64,000 nt of DNA from Chloranthus sessilifolius (Eukaryota > Streptophyta > Magnoliopsida > Chloranthales > Chloranthaceae), in contig CM037588.1 of assembly GCA_021018995.1 (NCBI GenBank), positions 152,291,725 through 152,355,724 of the forward strand, read 5' to 3'. The number at the start of each line of letters is the position of its first letter. The stretch's first letter is position 1. Positions 1 to 11,005 of the stretch are shown piece by piece. Under the pieces are notes generated by a model that did no database searches, was not told where the DNA came from, and was given only the letters and a program-made list of their open reading frames with translations. The position numbers and the translations under genes are program-made.

Positions 1-304
1 GATTCCCCCACGCCGTCCCGGTTTGACGGTCAAAACCAGATCGATCTGAAGGCCTTATGATGCTGAAAACGAAGAACAAAATGAAAAAAAATTCAAATCT
101 CAGATCTAGGGCCTTGGCATCCAATACAATACACAAGAAAAAATAATAAATAAATAAACAAACAAAAAAGAGTTGATTGCTCAGATCTAGGGTTTATAAA
201 ATAAATGAGATCAAAGATTGAGAAATGGAAACTTACACGCCAGGAGCTGAAGGTAGAGGGAGATCTGAAGGGATGGATCCACCATGGAAATCTTTCAGCG
301 TCAT
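1..304 (-). CDS. 5' end of a host plant gene (exon 1 and start of exon 2)
   Basis: The minus strand has an ATG at 304 followed by 22 codons (MTLKDFHGGSIPSDLPLPSA...), then a consensus donor GTAAGT (231-236). A 174-nt intron (63-236) ends in a TTTTCAG acceptor. Exon 2 starts at 62, restores the frame (phase 2) and continues as an uninterrupted reading frame (IIRPSDRSGFDRQT...) off the left edge. The intron borders, the frame carried through the splice and the good codon sense make this a real gene. The N-terminus resembles a conserved plant-specific family that, from memory, is poorly characterised; I cannot name it with confidence and only about 43 residues are visible. The overlapping plus-strand frame at 225-515 is antisense to this exon and ignored. 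It is the only host gene in the window. Confidence 0.75.
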
Positions 305-428
305 GGTTGAACCGCTGAATGATTTCTTCTTCGACATTCTTATCAGTTTAGCTACTTCTTTTTTCTTTCTTCGCTTATACCTTGTTTATTTGATTTACGT
401 TCTTCTTGTTTCAGTAAAGCGACGATGG

Positions 429-471
<43 letters not shown>

Positions 472-480
472 TGATGGATT
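305..480 (-). promoter_or_regulatory. 5' leader of the host gene with polypyrimidine tract
   Basis: This is the stretch just upstream of the ATG at 304 on the minus strand. It carries a long CT run (the complement of GA at 432-468) and TTCTT-rich sequence, a common composition for plant 5' UTRs. The transcription start is not identifiable by eye, so the limit at about 480 is a guess. Confidence 0.4.
432..468. repeat. (GA)n microsatellite
   Basis: About 18 uninterrupted GA units lie in the presumed 5' leader of the minus-strand gene (CT on the transcript). Confidence 0.9.
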
Positions 481-705
481 TCTCCTCCCGTACGAGCACG
501 GGTCTTCTTCCCTAGATACTTTAGGAATATGGCTTTTGTTTGTTAATGCAAGTAAAGATCGCTTGTGAGACGCACACACCATTCTCTTATGTTGGGTCCC
601 TTCATCAATATAGGAAATTTTCAAGATCGTTTCGCCTTTTTCAGTAGGGGACCTACCAGCTTGTAGCCCAGCCACGTTAAAACATTGTAAATTCCCCCTA
701 CGCTT

Positions 706-1113
706 TTTGCCTTTGGAGGTTTTAAACGTCTTAACATCTTTTGATTGCTTTGAATCTCATAAAAAAAAATTATTTTTTGTCTGATCTTTCACATGATTGA
801 TCTTCAGATCATCCGCGTACCATTAGACAGCTTGTTTTACTCAAGAATAGGGACAAATAAACGCATAGTATTACTAGCCTCAAAGAGGAGAGACGTTACC
901 TCCATAGAGGAGCGATATTGCTACTAAACTTCATGACTCTCCTAGGGGAGCTTCATTGCTTCCTTAGAAGAGCTTCACGTTTTTTAGTAAAATGGATCAT
1001 GCAATGATACACTCATGATCTCAAGATAAATCTTGTACAAGATCAAAACGAGAAAACGATCTCTATCATGGGTTACAAAGCAATTAATGATGCTAACGCT
1101 TTTAGGACTACCT
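706..1113. repeat. Foldback element copy 1
   Basis: The left arm (about 706-832) and right arm (about 1003-1113) are diverged reverse complements of each other. Both arms contain a TGATTGCTTTGA-like block followed by a TGATCTTCAGATCAT-like block near the loop. No protein is encoded. It belongs to the same family as the copies near 1.7, 3.4 and 6.2 kb. Confidence 0.55.
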
Positions 1114-1699
1114 AAGACAAAAAACCTTATTTTATCACATTTTACATACCTTAGAGGTATTAACGAATTTTTTACTTGGCTTCAAGCCAAACTTATAAAA
1201 AATGTGAAACTAGAGGTCCACTATTATAAAAGTTGAAACTATGGTGGTTGATGCATAAAATTTTCCTATAAAATTAGGACAGTGTTAAACAAAGGACAAA
1301 TTTTATGCAGATAAAGTATAGGCAACTAATGTGGCACGACACAATTGGTTGCATTGGCAGTAGGGCCCAATTAATGCAGCCATTCACATCGTGCCACATC
1401 AGTCACATGCACCTTCTAGCTTGGTTTTTTTATTAATTGATACGACCATTCAGCAGAGACAACCTCGAAAATAGAGGAGCGGACACACATACAAATGTGA
1501 CAATTGCAGAGTAGCATGAGGGAGCACTACCTATAGTGGTGAGGGTTAATTATCAGAACCCAACTCACACCTTATAAAGACGAGTGAGAAATCACATTGT
1601 GGACTGCATATAATAGTTAACTTAATACTATTATATGATTTGGAAGTATAGCTTCTTAATCATTGTTTCACAAAACTCGTAGGAAATTTTCAAAGGGTC

Positions 1700-2095
1700 C
1701 ATTTTTCATACCCTCTAAACTTGTAACTTCAACCCTATCTCATCAAGCCAAAATGTATTAATCGTTTTAAATTAGACAATGAAAATTATTTTTTATCTCA
1801 ATCTTTTGAAGATGGATCTCGAGATTATGGGCATACTATCAAATGATCATTTTTTTATTCCACACGGCACACATCCCAAAATATAACCCTAGAATCACGT
1901 GAAACACATCGTGCTCAAATATAATTCACGAATCATTTTTTGAAATGTGTGCCACATGAAAAAATAATTCTCGTTTGATAGTAGTCCCATCATGTGTTTA
2001 TCGAGACGAAAAACAATCTATGTTGTTTGATTCAAAGCGGTCAACGCATGTTGGCTAGAGGAGATGGGGTGAGGTAATAATTTTACGATGTGTGA
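1700..2095. repeat. Foldback element copy 2
   Basis: Left arm about 1700-1848, right arm about 1972-2095. The right arm read on the minus strand (ACCTCACCCCATCTCC..., TTGACCGCTTTGAATCAAAC) matches the left arm read on the plus strand (CAACCCTATCTCATCA..., ATCGTTTTAAATTAGAC). The arms are about 120-150 bp with a short spacer, so the single strand would form a hairpin about 400 nt long. Confidence 0.6.
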
Positions 2096-2888
2096 ATAGT
2101 GATATGATTATGGGGTGGAATTACATCTAAGCTATCTGAGTTTGAAGGTCATGATGGAAAGATCTACGATGCAAAAGAGTGGCGCAAAACTCACCCTCTA
2201 TCATCTGATTCAACCCAATCAACTGTTACATTATATAATGGATATTGAGTTCATTGGCTCATGATAAAGATCATGTTTGGTGCCATTTTTTCCACCTAAG
2301 ATTTTTATAATACGACCTTCAAATCAAATGGCTTAGATGGTGTTTTAACATGGCACAAGTCTCGAAATACCAAGTCTTTCTTTTAAACCATGTGTAAGGG
2401 CCAACTTCTGGTGTACAAGTAATGGCTCTCGAACATGGTACACCATAGTCATTGTTGGGGATGTGTGTCACATGAAATCAACACTTGATTGTCTGATAGG
2501 TCGGCCACGATCTCAGGATTTATTGTGTGGAAGATTGGGAGGAAAAGAAAGCTCGATCATCTAAATCAAGCCAATTAATGATTTTAATGGTGAAAGCCCT
2601 AAGTTGCGTAGACCGAATCATCCATTGGCATAGTTGATGGCTTGATGCAACCCGTTTGATCCAAAAGCAGACACAAATGAATGAGGAGGGAGGGTCTTTG
2701 CTTTTCCCACAACATAGGCTAAAAATAATTCGAGGAATTTTTCTCTGGAATTATTTTCTTGATTATTCCATTTGTTTTCCAAGCAAGTGGAGCCACTATG
2801 TTCGCAAACAATGGAAAAAATTCGAAATTTCTAAAATTTCATTTTATTAAGAGTTTTTCAACAAAACTTGTGTCGCCAAATGAGGCCT
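2096..2888. other. Intergenic DNA with half-copies of the foldback arm
   Basis: No gene is seen. Around 2480-2620 the sequence resembles one arm of the foldback family (CACGATCTCAGGATT..., GAAAGCTCGATCATCTAAATC) without a clear partner. The small open frames here lack any recognisable protein. Confidence 0.4.
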
Positions 2889-3976
2889 TAGGGTTTGTTT
2901 GGATATGGGAAAATGGCACAACCCAAAGGGTTAAATTTTGTAAATCCACCATTTTTCATCATTTGGATGCAATTTATGCATAAGAAAAATATTCCCCATT
3001 TTCTATTATTTTTAGAGAGGATCCCTGGAATTTCAATTTGTCAAGCCGTCAAAAAATGATATTAAATGTCTCTTTAAGGGTGTGTTTGGATAAACATAGG
3101 GAAAGGAAGGAAAAACATTTATTTTTTCTTATATTTTTAACTGTAGGAATCTATACGATTTTTATCATTTTCCATTACTTTCCATTGTTTGGCTAGCCAT
3201 ATAAATATAGTTGAAAGAAATTATATGGAAAATAAAGAAAGAGAGATAGAGCATGAGAGAGAATGAGAGCGCGTGAGACTGAGACTAAGAGATACATATA
3301 GAGAGAGAGAGAGAGAACGTGGAGATTAGAGTGAATAACCGCCTAAAAGCGTGGAGTTATTTATATAATGTGAAACATTGACCTCAACCCATCTCGTCGA
3401 GTATGGTGCATTGACTGCTTTGACTTGGACGATGGAAATCATTTTTCATTTTCATCTTCCCCACCATTAATCTTTAGATCATGAGAATACTATCAAATCG
3501 TCATTTTGTAATTCCACGTGACGCACATCTCAAAAAGTGACCCCAAAATTACACTTGAGTGTGACATGTGTCATATGATTTTAGAGTCACATTTTGGTTT
3601 GTGTAAGAAAAACTGACGGCATGATGGTATGCCCATGATTTCAAGATCAATTTTAATAAAAGACTGGGATGAAAAACGATCTCTACCCTTTTGTTCAAAG
3701 TGGTCAATGCATGCCAATTTGTGGAGATGGGTCGAGGTAACAATTTCAAAGGGTGTAAATAATGATACCAAAAAAATCAAGACCTTTTAGAAATAGAAAT
3801 GGAGCACCTACCATTTTCTATGGAGAGGGAAAAGATAATGCGATTTTGTTAGTAAAATATGAGAAATTAGGATTATATTTTCCTACCCATATTTACAACC
3901 CAAATGGTGGAAAATGGCAGATTTATAAATTTGACTCTTCAAATTCCATCATTTTCCCATATCCAAACATACCCTA
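2889..3976. mobile_element. TIR DNA-transposon-like element, non-coding
   Basis: The left end, TAGGGTTTGTTTGGATATGG (from 2889), is repeated in inverted orientation at the right end (3949-3976). The inverted similarity extends further inward (GGAAAATGGCA..., TTTGTAAATCCACCATTTT). A GGGT(T/A)TGTTTGG terminus is typical of PIF/Harbinger-like or similar MITEs. The flanks are TTA at left and TAA at right, so a target duplication is not clean and the superfamily is left open. It encodes nothing and carries foldback copy 3 inside. Confidence 0.5.
3370..3755. repeat. Foldback element copy 3
   Basis: The left arm (GACCTCAACCCATCTCGTCG..., TTGACTGCTTTGACTTGGAC) is matched in inverted orientation by the right arm (...GTTCAAAGTGGTCAATGCAT, GGAGATGGGTCGAGGTAAC). 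The loop contains a GTGACGCACATCTCAAAA segment and its near-inverse. It is nested inside the TIR element. Confidence 0.6.
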
Positions 3977-5287
3977 ATGCCTCGTTCAGGTGTTTCTTGG
4001 CTTTTCCCAGAAAAACTCTGAATCCTGACAACTCAGATTTTTGCTAATTTTTAGCAGACTTTGATCCCTGTCTTTTCCTAGATATGTTCTTAAGTTTTTC
4101 TGATTCATGATTTTTCTCAGAAAGGCTAATTTCTCATTCGTTTTAAAGTTATTCTCTGAAGAGCTCAGAATCGGATGAATCTGTAATTGTGCTATCGTCG
4201 TACGAATGTTAATCATCAAACTACTTGTCGTACTCGAATTTGACTAAAAAAATTCAGGCAACCAATCCATGTGAGATTGGACTTATGTGACAGATTTATT
4301 TTTGAATATAATTTATTGAGACATACTTATAACACCAAAAACGTTATATATATATATATATATATAACAAAAATTATAAACTCACGAAAGTGTTCGGACT
4401 GATATCGTTAATGTCAAATGATGAGGTTCATTAGCCCAATACATTCAAAATCGACTTAATCGAAAAATCAAAATTAAAAAATACAAAGTAATTAAAAACC
4501 TAGGAAGAGCGACATATAACCCCGAAGATGATTATGAGGTAGCGTCGTTATCATCCTCATCCTAAGAAGAGTACGACACAATCATCATCTGTCTGGGAGA
4601 ACCAGTATGATCGTCCCAACTATCGTCACGAACATGCTATAAGGGAGGCTTCTAATCGGGGTCTAGCTCATCCTCCGACTCCATCATACAGTCTAGAGTA
4701 TCAACCTCTAAGTCCAAACTGAGAAGTATTGGGTTATTTGCAAACCCCGGTGGTCGAATTACCCATGGTACGTGTTGCACTAGTGTTACACGATAGGTTG
4801 GTCGGGCTAGTGGGCTTTGGAAAGGGTCACAGATTTCTGGTCCCCAAACTTGAGGACGAATCCCAAGAGGCACAAGTGCAAATTAAGGGCGTCGGGGGAG
4901 TCGGTGCGATTGTGGTCCTTGATATGGAGGATCTAGGTCTATTACTTCAATCATTTGCCTAGTAGTTCACTCTCATAGTTGTGTATAATGATAATGTCTA
5001 TAACAGCAGTCTGCACTACCTGCTTGAACACTACTTATTTATACGCATGGGTTTACAACAACAGTTGCTAATGGTACTATGCGTTTAAGGTAATACCGTC
5101 CAGACTGTTGTCTAAGGCTATGTTACTTAGTTCGCTAATTTGCTCAATTTGAATACGGGTTCAAAATTCGCAATTCGCTATTGTCACATGAATCCGATTT
5201 GCTGGGGTGAGTATGATTTTTAATTTATATCTCATTAATTTATTATTTTAATAAACTTCATGGTGTTATAGGATAAATATATTTAAG
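3977..5287. other. Intergenic DNA
   Basis: AT-rich, with a short (AT)n run at about 4347-4366. Apart from the unrecognised frame at 4652-4970, nothing coding or repetitive is convincing. Confidence 0.5.
4652..4970 (-). other. Unrecognised open frame, possible decayed coding sequence
   Basis: The minus strand reads as a fairly complex protein-like sequence, with a short segment (RQMIEVIDLDPPYQG) before a stop, then an open stretch of 73 residues ending in an acidic tail (ESEDELDPD). After the stop the same strand continues with more Asp/Ser-rich sequence (about 4520-4650). Complexity is higher than in the surrounding AT-rich DNA, and an acidic tail is common at transposase or regulatory protein ends, but I recognise no family. 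The antisense frame at 4729-4962 is probably a shadow. Confidence 0.2.
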
Positions 5288-5405
5288 TTTTAAATAACAT
5301 ACAAAAGCATATATAGCTCTACTGGTTGGTTGATGTGCATCATTCCTTGAGGTCATGAGATCAAACATGTACAATTATTCAATATTTTAATTTTTAAATA
5401 ACTTA
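5288..5405 (+). mobile_element. tRNA-derived SINE remnant
   Basis: A pol III A-box-like TAGCTCTACTGGTTGG is followed about 30 bp later by a B-box-like GAGGTCATGAGATCAAAC. The segment is flanked by similar direct repeats (TTTAAATAACATACAAAA at left, TTTAAATAACTTAAATACAAAA at right), as expected for a target-primed insertion. It is short, about 110 bp. Confidence 0.4.
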
Positions 5406-6219
5406 AATACAAAACATGCAAACATGGGAGGTGTTGGTTGGCACATGAGAAGGGAGGTGTTGGTTGGCGCCTCAGGAGAAGGGATCCACAAATCGAGAAA
5501 AACTTTTTTTTTTAACTTCCCATGAGCTGGTTAAAAAAAAACCTCAATGAAAGTTTTTTTTATAAAAAAATTGATGCTTGTGAAAAAAATAAATTCAACC
5601 GCTTGGTTATAAATCTTCTAAAATTAGTAAAATTTTATTGTGGCAAATACGTGTTTTATCATATACTATTAAAATACAAGTTTGATCTCATACCATTAAA
5701 ATTTTTTCACGATTATGTCACGTGCGACATATTTGTGATCAATCTAACCAGTTTGATTGGTTGTCCATCTGTGGAACATATTTCATTTAAAGAATCACGC
5801 CTATAAAACTATGCAAACTACTCGATCAATGAGTTTTAATAATGGCAATTAAAATTAGGGTACCTTTATTAGTGTCTATGAAATCTTGTTGGGCACCTAT
5901 CATAAAAATTATTGATTGCTTTAAATCAGACATTGGAGATTATATTTCGCTCCAATCTTCCACATAAGGGAAGTTGATGCCATGAACATATCATCAAACT
6001 GTTAATTTTCAATTCCGCACAGTTCCCTAACCTGATAGCCATTCATTAGGTCATCATGTAGAGTTTATACAACATAAGGTTGTTGTATCGAAATATTGCA
6101 AATAGTGACATCTTTACAAATGTAACAGTTTATAACATTCAAATGTGTGTAGTAGTTCAACAAGCTATGCAAATCCAACTATTAAAATGGTAGGCGATAC
6201 TAAAAAAGGCACCTTTATT
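5406..6219. other. Intergenic AT-rich DNA with a foldback half-arm
   Basis: No gene is seen. The part at about 5850-6060 (TTGATTGCTTTAAATCAGACA, ...TCCAATCTTCCACATAAGGG, ...ATATCATCAAACTG) looks like one arm of the foldback family. Confidence 0.4.
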
Positions 6220-6610
6220 TTCTACCCAAATTCATCTCTCTCAACTTGGGTTTCACTCTGTTAAACCGTTGACTTCTTTTGATCAGACCATAAAGATTTT
6301 TTTTCCGGCCCAATACTTGACACAACGGATTTTGAGATCATTACCCTACCATTAGACCATCAGATTTTGATTCAACATGGCACACATCTCAAAATGTGAT
6401 CCAACAACCATATTTGATGTATAGCCATGATGACGTTCATTTGTCGAAATGTATACCATCTAGAATCAAAAATTATCCATCTGATGGTAGACTCATGATC
6501 TCAAGATTGATTTGTCTAAGATTGGCGGGTAAAATGAAACTCTATCGTCAAATTCAAAGAAGTTGACATTTTAAGCATGTTAAATCCGAGTTGAGAAGGA
6601 AGAATCTTGA
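6220..6610. repeat. Foldback element copy 4
   Basis: The left arm (CTCAACTTGGGTTTCACTC..., CCGTTGACTTCTTTTGATC) is inverted in the right arm (...CAAATTCAAAGAAGTTGACA, ...AAATCCGAGTTGAGAAGG). Inner arms GATTTTGAGATCATTACC / GACTCATGATCTCAAGATTG also pair. It is the clearest arm pairing of the four. Confidence 0.6.
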
Positions 6611-7249
6611 GTTGTAAACAAGGTACCTATTTAACCTCCAGGGGGCGCTGCTGTTTTTGCCAGATTCCCAAGCGAAATAAAGTTTCAGCAAAAATTTGGC
6701 TGAAAATTTAATTCGAGTTGTTTCCATTTTTTCTAGAAAAAGTGAGACACATATCAGCCAAACGCTGGATTATTTAAGTTTTGAGTAAATAACCCAATTG
6801 ACAAAACTTAAAATTCCCTACTAACAAACAAGGCCGAAAGGAAAATTATAAATGGTGGACAATTTTTGCAAACAGCTTATGTGGGGCAATGTGACTGGCT
6901 ATAATTCTTGGGCCCTACTATGTGTGCAGAGTCACGTCACACAACATAAGCAATTTGCAAAATTGTCTATAAAAAATTGTCTACTGTATAGCACTATCCC
7001 TCCTTAAATCATGCAATGCCCAATAGGCTCATGTAATTTTTTTCAAACTATCAATATGGCTATCCACAGAGTGAAGAATTATTAAAACCAAGGAATCCTG
7101 TAGATTTAGATTTCTGTAAGCTAAGAATATATGCAAAAATGTAGGATTAACATATCTTCTATCTCAACTTTTCATGTTTTTATCCAAGCATAATAGATCA
7201 TTGTTTTGATCATCATTGGAAACTCTGGGATTTGACTGCCAGAAAAGAT
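6611..7249. other. Intergenic DNA, MITE-like hairpin at 6838-6990
   Basis: Around 6838-6990 GGACAATTTTTGCAAACAGCTTATGTGG is partly inverted as ACATAAGCAATTTGCAAAATTGTC, giving a short palindromic insert. It resembles the stretch at 1300-1400 that also carries GGGCCC(T/A)A. No gene is seen. Confidence 0.35.
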
Positions 7250-8048
7250 AAACTAATGAATCATACCCCAATCAAGGATTTCTATTAGGTTATAAGGATA
7301 AGTTTCAGCAGAGAGTGAAAGTTTTGGAAGATCATTTCCATGAAGATGATTAAGGAATTGATAATTTTGCAATAAGATTTGTTTAATCTTATATGCACGG
7401 TCCTCAATATGAGAGAAAATATCCTGAACAATTTCAGTGGGAAGAATATTTTGATTTTTTCAAACATACAAATTTGTTTGAGTCTATAAAAAATTGGGTT
7501 TGGAAAATGGGTACCCAGTAAATCTATCAAATCAAGAAAATGATTTATTTTCTCAATGGTAAAAATTTTATCCTCTCATGATAAGTCTTTTAATAAGGAA
7601 AAGATATCATCTTTTAGTTTGTGGATCTTGGTTTCTTAAGTCATTATTTTGACTGCAAGAAAGCTCATATGTTGTCTAAATCTTTTATTTTCATTGGTGA
7701 AATGGTTTTTTCATATCCCATTTAAATCTTGGTATAGCTCAAATAAGATTCATGAATTGTAAAAATCAAGAACATTTTTAATATTGGTGTTTTCCAATTT
7801 TTGAGTTGTTTGAAATGGGGCAAAAGCCTCTTGGGCTTCTCTCAATGAGTTATGCATTTTATATTGGCTTTGACATGTTTGCCAAGAAAAGTAGATTCCT
7901 TATTGGAATCCCCTTAAAACAACATAAGTTTCTCGTTGGGGAGAAGAATTGTCTTTTGTGGAAATCTATCTTTTTAACAATAGATAGCCTGTGAGAACTT
8001 CGGTCCATATCTTGCAAGAATAAATATATGAATAGTAATCCACTTGGT
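7250..8048 (-). pseudogene. Decayed 3' part of the endogenous pararetrovirus (tentative)
   Basis: This lies downstream of the RT fragment on the minus strand. The frame breaks soon after the RT palm region, and the expected RNase H cannot be followed. At about 7270-7460 an ATG-less open frame of about 60 residues is visible (start ILPTEIVQDIF, end NLIEILDW) with normal amino-acid complexity. It could belong to a 3' viral ORF, but the assignment rests on position only. The left limit is uncertain. Confidence 0.3.
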
Positions 8049-8562
8049 TTAGTGGATTAAAGAAATAATAAATAGTCCATTTGATTTAGTGGTTTCTTTG
8101 AATACCTTGCATGACTGGAACGAAAGTATTAGGCTATCATAACAAGATTGAACAATAGAGGCAAATTCAATGCTTCTATCGATAGGAATTATTTGACCTT
8201 GAATGTTATGACCAAGAAACCTAACATTAGTTTGAAATAATTTAATCTTTGGAGCAGAAATAACTAATTTATTTCTTTGAATTATTTCTTTAAATATTTT
8301 TAAATATTTAAAATGTTGATCAATGGAATTTGAAAAGATGAGTATATCATCAATATACACAATAGAGAAATCTGTGTATGGAGTGAATATATCATTCATT
8401 ATATTTTGAAATTCAGATGATGCATTTTTTAGTCCAAAGGGCATAACATATCATTCGAAATGCCCAAAGGGAACAGTGAAAGACGTTTTGTAACGGTCGG
8501 TCTCCATCACCTGAATTTGCCAATATCCCAATTTGAGGTCAAATTTATAAAAAATGGGGGTT
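8049..8562 (-). pseudogene. Endogenous pararetrovirus reverse transcriptase, palm region
   Basis: The minus strand encodes the central RT core of a Caulimoviridae-like polyprotein: the first catalytic Asp region (KFDLKLGYWQI), then the PFGL motif at about 8440, then the YIDD catalytic box at about 8346-8357, and the FLGH segment. An in-frame stop sits just before the PFGL motif and the frame is lost near 8150. At 8562 the frame ends abruptly at the start of a retrotransposon LTR; the missing upstream part of the same RT resumes at 55053. The DNA is an old germline-fixed viral copy, not functional. Petuvirus/Florendovirus-type affinity is an impression only. Confidence 0.8.
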
Positions 8563-8826
8563 TGTGCAACTGTAGATTTTTATCAAATCCGTTGCGACGA
8601 TACACTTATGTAAAAAATAAATAGTCGCCACCCGGAGCTTTTGGTATCGTGGGAAACCTAAATCAATATTAAATGCACCGAAGTGCCAAATATGACTCTG
8701 ATTTCGGTCTACGCCAAAGGCTCTTAGGTAGGGGCTTCAGTTATCGATCGAGAAGGTGTTAGGCACCCCAACCAACCCGCTCGTAAATGATCTCTACTGT
8801 GACTGTTTGGATGTGTGGCTGGTTTA

Positions 8827-8830
<4 letters not shown>

Positions 8831-8865
<35 letters not shown>
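8831..8865. repeat. (TA)n microsatellite in C LTR
   Basis: An uninterrupted AT run. The homologous position in the right LTR (51665-51727) carries a longer, interrupted run. Confidence 0.9.
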
Positions 8866-8870
<5 letters not shown>

Positions 8871-9014
8871 AATAGAAAAATGAGCGGCACCTCTCCTTAT
8901 CCGAAGGCACCCCGATCCTGTTGAGCCCTTCCCGCTTGCCAAAATTTGGACAGCGTAACGGCTCAATTCTATGATAGAGGAGAAGCAAAAGAAGGTAGAG
9001 GAATAGAGAGGAGA

Positions 9015-10680
9015 GCCAGATGTGACGGCCTCATTAATTTATGCACCAGTATGAAGGCATGACGACCTTGGTGTTGGGCACTTAGTTAGCACGAAGGCAA
9101 GTGGACCTTGTAGCTAACCGTGTAGCACGCGTGGGCGCAGAGGCACGTGGCTCTGCAATGCGTGCAGGTGTCCCTTATACACGATGCGACGGTGAATAGA
9201 CGCACATGGAGGCATGCAATGCGGTGCTCTGCATAGGAGCACACGACGTGGTGCCAAGAGGGGACGCGACGTCCTAGTGTCATAAGGCATGTAATGCGGT
9301 ACTCCGCTTAGGGGCACGCGATGTGGTGTCAAGAGGGCACGCGACGTTCGGGTGCTACAAGGCACATGAGGTGGTGCTATGATGGCACGCGATGTAGTAC
9401 CAAGAGGGCATGCGACATCTAGCTTGTACGTGATGCGGTGCCAAGGGCGCGCGGCATCCGGGTGCAATGAAAAGCCCGATATGGTGTCGAGGGGACACGA
9501 GACATAGTCACGTCTCAGATGTGATGCGGTACCATGAGGGTACGCCATGTTATGCCATGAGGGCACGCGACATGAGGCCATGAGGGCCTTGCGACAGGGT
9601 CACGACACCGACACGACACTGTGCTATGTGGGCATGAGGTCATGAGGGCCTCGCGATGTGGTCGCAATGCGAACGTGACGCGAATGCGATGTGGACGTGA
9701 CATGGATGCGACATAGTCACGACACGGTGCTTGGGGCGCGACATGGGACCAAGAGGGCCTGACGACGTGGTCGCACTGCGAGGACGCGACACGATCACAT
9801 GTGGGTAAGACACGGGAGTGACACGGTCGCGACATGGATGCAACTGGGCCAACGATGCGGAAGCATTGCGGTATATCAAACCAATAGGTTTGAGGTTCTC
9901 CTACCATTTTGGCTGAATGACTATTTTACCCTTATATAGGAAGAAGGGAGCTGTAGAGCTATTCGCCCACACATGGGGCCCTGCATTGTCGGGACGAGTG
10001 CATGAGCTTTCTAGGTTAGGGGTGGGCCTAGAACATCGCTACAGCAATACGACGCTGCGGCGATGCCATGTGTCACCTGGGGTGAGGTTACCATGTGGCC
10101 CCGTGTCGACGTCGCGGTGCACATGGGTCGGTGACCTCACGAGGGCATTCAAGAGCTACGTGGGACGCAGTGTTGCGCACTAGCTAAGGGCCTGAAGCGG
10201 ATGTGTGTTGGTCGTGCAGGCCACACACGATGCATGGTTTAGAGAGCATGAAGAGTTGCATGCTACTCCAAGTGTGCTGTTCGCATGGGCCACACATGAT
10301 GGTTAGCTTGAATGGCATGAAGAGATGCATGCTACTGTCTTAAGCAAGGGACTAGTGTTTTGCACAGGGTGAAGCTAGGCAGGCCAAGTGGCACTGAGGT
10401 GCTGGCATGCGTGTCGTGGTTAGACACAATGCATTGGGTGGGTTTGCCTCTAGTGAAGGCAACCACGATGCGGGAGTTCCCGTCCTCTAAGCGGGTGGTA
10501 TCAGAGTGATGGTTGGATAAGTTGGTCTCGTTGTGCGCGGCAGCGAGATGTTGCACAAGCGTGATAACCAGCGTTAGATTATGCTTCGTGAAAAACTAGT
10601 ATCTGAGTTAGGCTGACCTCATTGTAGCGGCAGCGAGGCGCCGCACGGGCGTCGAAAAAGTTACCCCGTGACACGGAGCT
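9015..10680. repeat. GC-rich degenerate minisatellite, present in one C LTR only
   Basis: Irregular tandem phrases such as GTGGTGCCAAGAGGGCACGC and GCGATGTGGT recur every 30-60 bp from about 9110 to 9860, then less repetitive GC-rich DNA follows to 10680. Base composition is strikingly GC-rich next to AT-rich neighbours. The right C LTR passes directly from GAGAGCC to GAGCTC at this position. Long minus-strand frames here (9086-9907) are His/Arg/Ser/Pro-rich low-complexity readings of the repeat, not genes. Confidence 0.7.
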
Positions 10681-11005
10681 CTCGAGCCCTTGTAGCATTG
10701 CTGTGGTCCTTCAAGCGAGAGCGATGCCGGTGAGCTTCCGATAGTAAACAGGTTGTTGGATGGGTTCTAAACTCTAAGGCTAGGAAGCTACAGGGTAGGA
10801 GAAGAAGGCTAAGGGCTAGATCTAGCTCAAAGTCGCTGATTTATGATAGATAATGGGGTGTCAAGGATGAACTAGGGTGCTGAAATTATATGGGTTTAGT
10901 GGAGGCAAATGGGAGGAGAGCTCACTAGAATTTTCTCTCTTTAGAAATTTTCCAACCCATAAACAAGAGGGGTGACTCTCTATTTATAGAGAAAGGGAGG
11001 ATTAG

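Noticed and set aside
225..515. Plus-strand frame of 96 residues ending in a Glu/Arg repeat
   Set aside because: Antisense to the spliced host exon; the repeat is the (GA)n microsatellite.
3077..3210. Second TIR-like start GGGTGTGTTTGGATAAACAT
   Set aside because: No matching inverted end could be found, so it is not called as an element.
5522..5806. Plus-strand frame of 94 residues
   Set aside because: AT-rich Lys/Phe/Leu composition without recognisable domain or neighbouring support.
9086..9907. Several overlapping minus-strand frames of 65-155 residues
   Set aside because: They are low-complexity readings of the GC-rich minisatellite in the C LTR, in all frames.
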